DNA of 64,000 nt. Source: Aporhodopirellula aestuarii (lineage in GTDB: Bacteria; Planctomycetota; Planctomycetia; Pirellulales; Pirellulaceae). Below, piece by piece: positions 63,408 to 64,000 of the stretch. The stretch covers positions 1-64,000 of the forward strand of contig NZ_JAMQBK010000008.1 of assembly GCF_023701485.1 (NCBI RefSeq). Reading direction: 5' to 3'. A program made the position numbers and the translations under genes. Under the pieces are notes generated by a model. The model was not told the DNA's origin and did not search any database. It saw only the letters and a list, made by a program, of their open reading frames with translations. How positions within the stretch are numbered: the stretch's first letter is position 1; the number at the start of each line of letters is the position of its first letter.

Positions 63408-64000
63408 CTAGCCGTCGGATTCGACTGGGCTGTCGGCTCGGATCTCTTCGATTCCGACACCTTCGCCACGATCAGGCGACAAGCGATAAACGCGATCGGC
63501 GTGACGGATGAAGTGATTGACATCGTGGTGGCTGATCATGAGGACTTGAAAGCCAAGTGCCGTGCCCGCTTCCTGAACGATCCGCGTGAGTTTGGGAACG
63601 AGGTCGGGGTGCAACCAGCAGTCTTGCTCATCGAGCACGAGGAACTTGCGGTGGCGTCGTTCGTCGAGTGTCGTGATCGCCAGCATTCGCAATCCGACCG
63701 AGACCACGTTGGCGACCGAGCCGCCTTGGCCTTTCATAATGTCTTCGCTGTTTTCACCACGAGAAATCGAAAATTCGACGCTGGCCGCTCCCCTCGCAAA
63801 CGAGGCACTGGCTTTGAACTCGATGTCCTGTTCGAGTACTTCCTGCAACGCCTTCGTCATCGTGTTTTCGATCAGCGTCAATTGTCGCTGGAACACGTCG
63901 TTGCCGAGCTGTTCGAGGGCGTTGGTGACATTGTCGGCGATCGCTAAGAACTGGTTCTCTTTCTCGAGCTGCGCGACGACCTTTTGTTGTCGAGACACGA
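63408..64000 (-). CDS. SMC/RecF-like ATPase, 3' part (5' end outside the window)
   Basis: About 197 residues of the C-terminal end are present and the frame is open to the right edge. Seen: a helical segment that could end a coiled coil (QQKVVAQLEKENQFLAIADNVTNALEQLG), GQGGSVANVVSVGLRMLAI (ABC-type signature-like), RKFLVLDEQDCWLHPDLVPKL (Walker B with the D-E pair) and QVLMISHHD (switch His). These are the ATPase end of an SMC/RecN/RecF-like or AAA_23 protein, probably in DNA repair or chromosome structure. A GTG at 63998 could be a start but is most likely internal. Confidence 0.82.
   Translation of the reverse strand, partial: VSRQQKVVAQLEKENQFLAIADNVTNALEQLGNDVFQRQLTLIENTMTKALQEVLEQDIEFKASASFARGAASVEFSISRGENSEDIMKGQGGSVANVVSVGLRMLAITTLDERRHRKFLVLDEQDCWLHPDLVPKLTRIVQEAGTALGFQVLMISHHDVNHFIRHADRVYRLSPDRGEGVGIEEIRADSPVESDG

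Overview
The window is high-GC bacterial DNA that reads as a planctomycete chromosome, most likely a Pirellulaceae (Rhodopirellula-like) member. The evidence is a YTV-repeat envelope protein, a tandem DUF1080 protein, a WD40-caspase fusion, a large MoxR/DUF58/VWA gene cluster with Gln-rich proteins, many signal-peptide proteins of unknown function, and long intergenic spaces filled with palindromic repeats. No rRNA, tRNA, CRISPR array, insertion sequence or prophage was recognised. The last gene is cut by the right edge.

Layout. 1-6.9 kb: a membrane-anchored unknown, an N-formylglutamate amidohydrolase-like gene overlapping aroA by ATGA, small membrane and lipoproteins, then a YbhN-type membrane protein coupled to msrB. 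6.9-15.5 kb: an orphan haem-copper oxidase subunit III, a U32 peptidase/RlhA-like protein, a DUF481-like outer-membrane protein, an aldo/keto reductase, a tandem DUF1080 protein and two small proteins. 15.6-23.2 kb: a soluble histidine kinase, an esterase plus beta-lactamase-fold fusion, a zinc-ribbon protein, Rex, and the YTV protein divergent from rex. 23.4-40.1 kb: a membrane protein paired with the WD40-caspase protein, a CNNM/CorC-type protein, a solo ParA with a small upstream gene, a long one-TM protein, RarD, a ROK kinase, a receiver-like protein, an SDR, a HEAT lipoprotein and homoserine dehydrogenase.

40.2-54.8 kb is one minus-strand cluster: moxR, DUF58, a BatA-type VWA protein, a second VWA protein (ATGA overlap), an 852-aa membrane protein, a 599-aa Gln/Glu-rich coiled-coil protein, a 437-aa helical protein with 13 consecutive Gln, and two weakly supported small genes. 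It resembles a diverged and enlarged Bat/aerotolerance-type operon, probably an envelope-located, MoxR-chaperoned complex. 55-64 kb: a Rieske protein, a radical SAM protein (TIGR03960 type), a structured repeat array, a type II/III-type secretin, an aspartoacylase-family metalloenzyme and the 3' end of an SMC/RecF-like ATPase gene.

The least explained signal is repetitive. A dispersed family of inverted-pair palindromes (233-290, 1519-1594, 63171-63228) and a ~205-bp tandem array (57403-58000) share a GGC-GCGA-GCC hairpin core whose loop stays GNRA-type in most copies and whose stems show compensatory changes. A further palindrome (63300-63392) has the same architecture with another sequence. 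Three intergenic loci carry tandem repeats of exactly 7 bp, two of them (GGGAGTT)n, which fits the G-quadruplex pattern.
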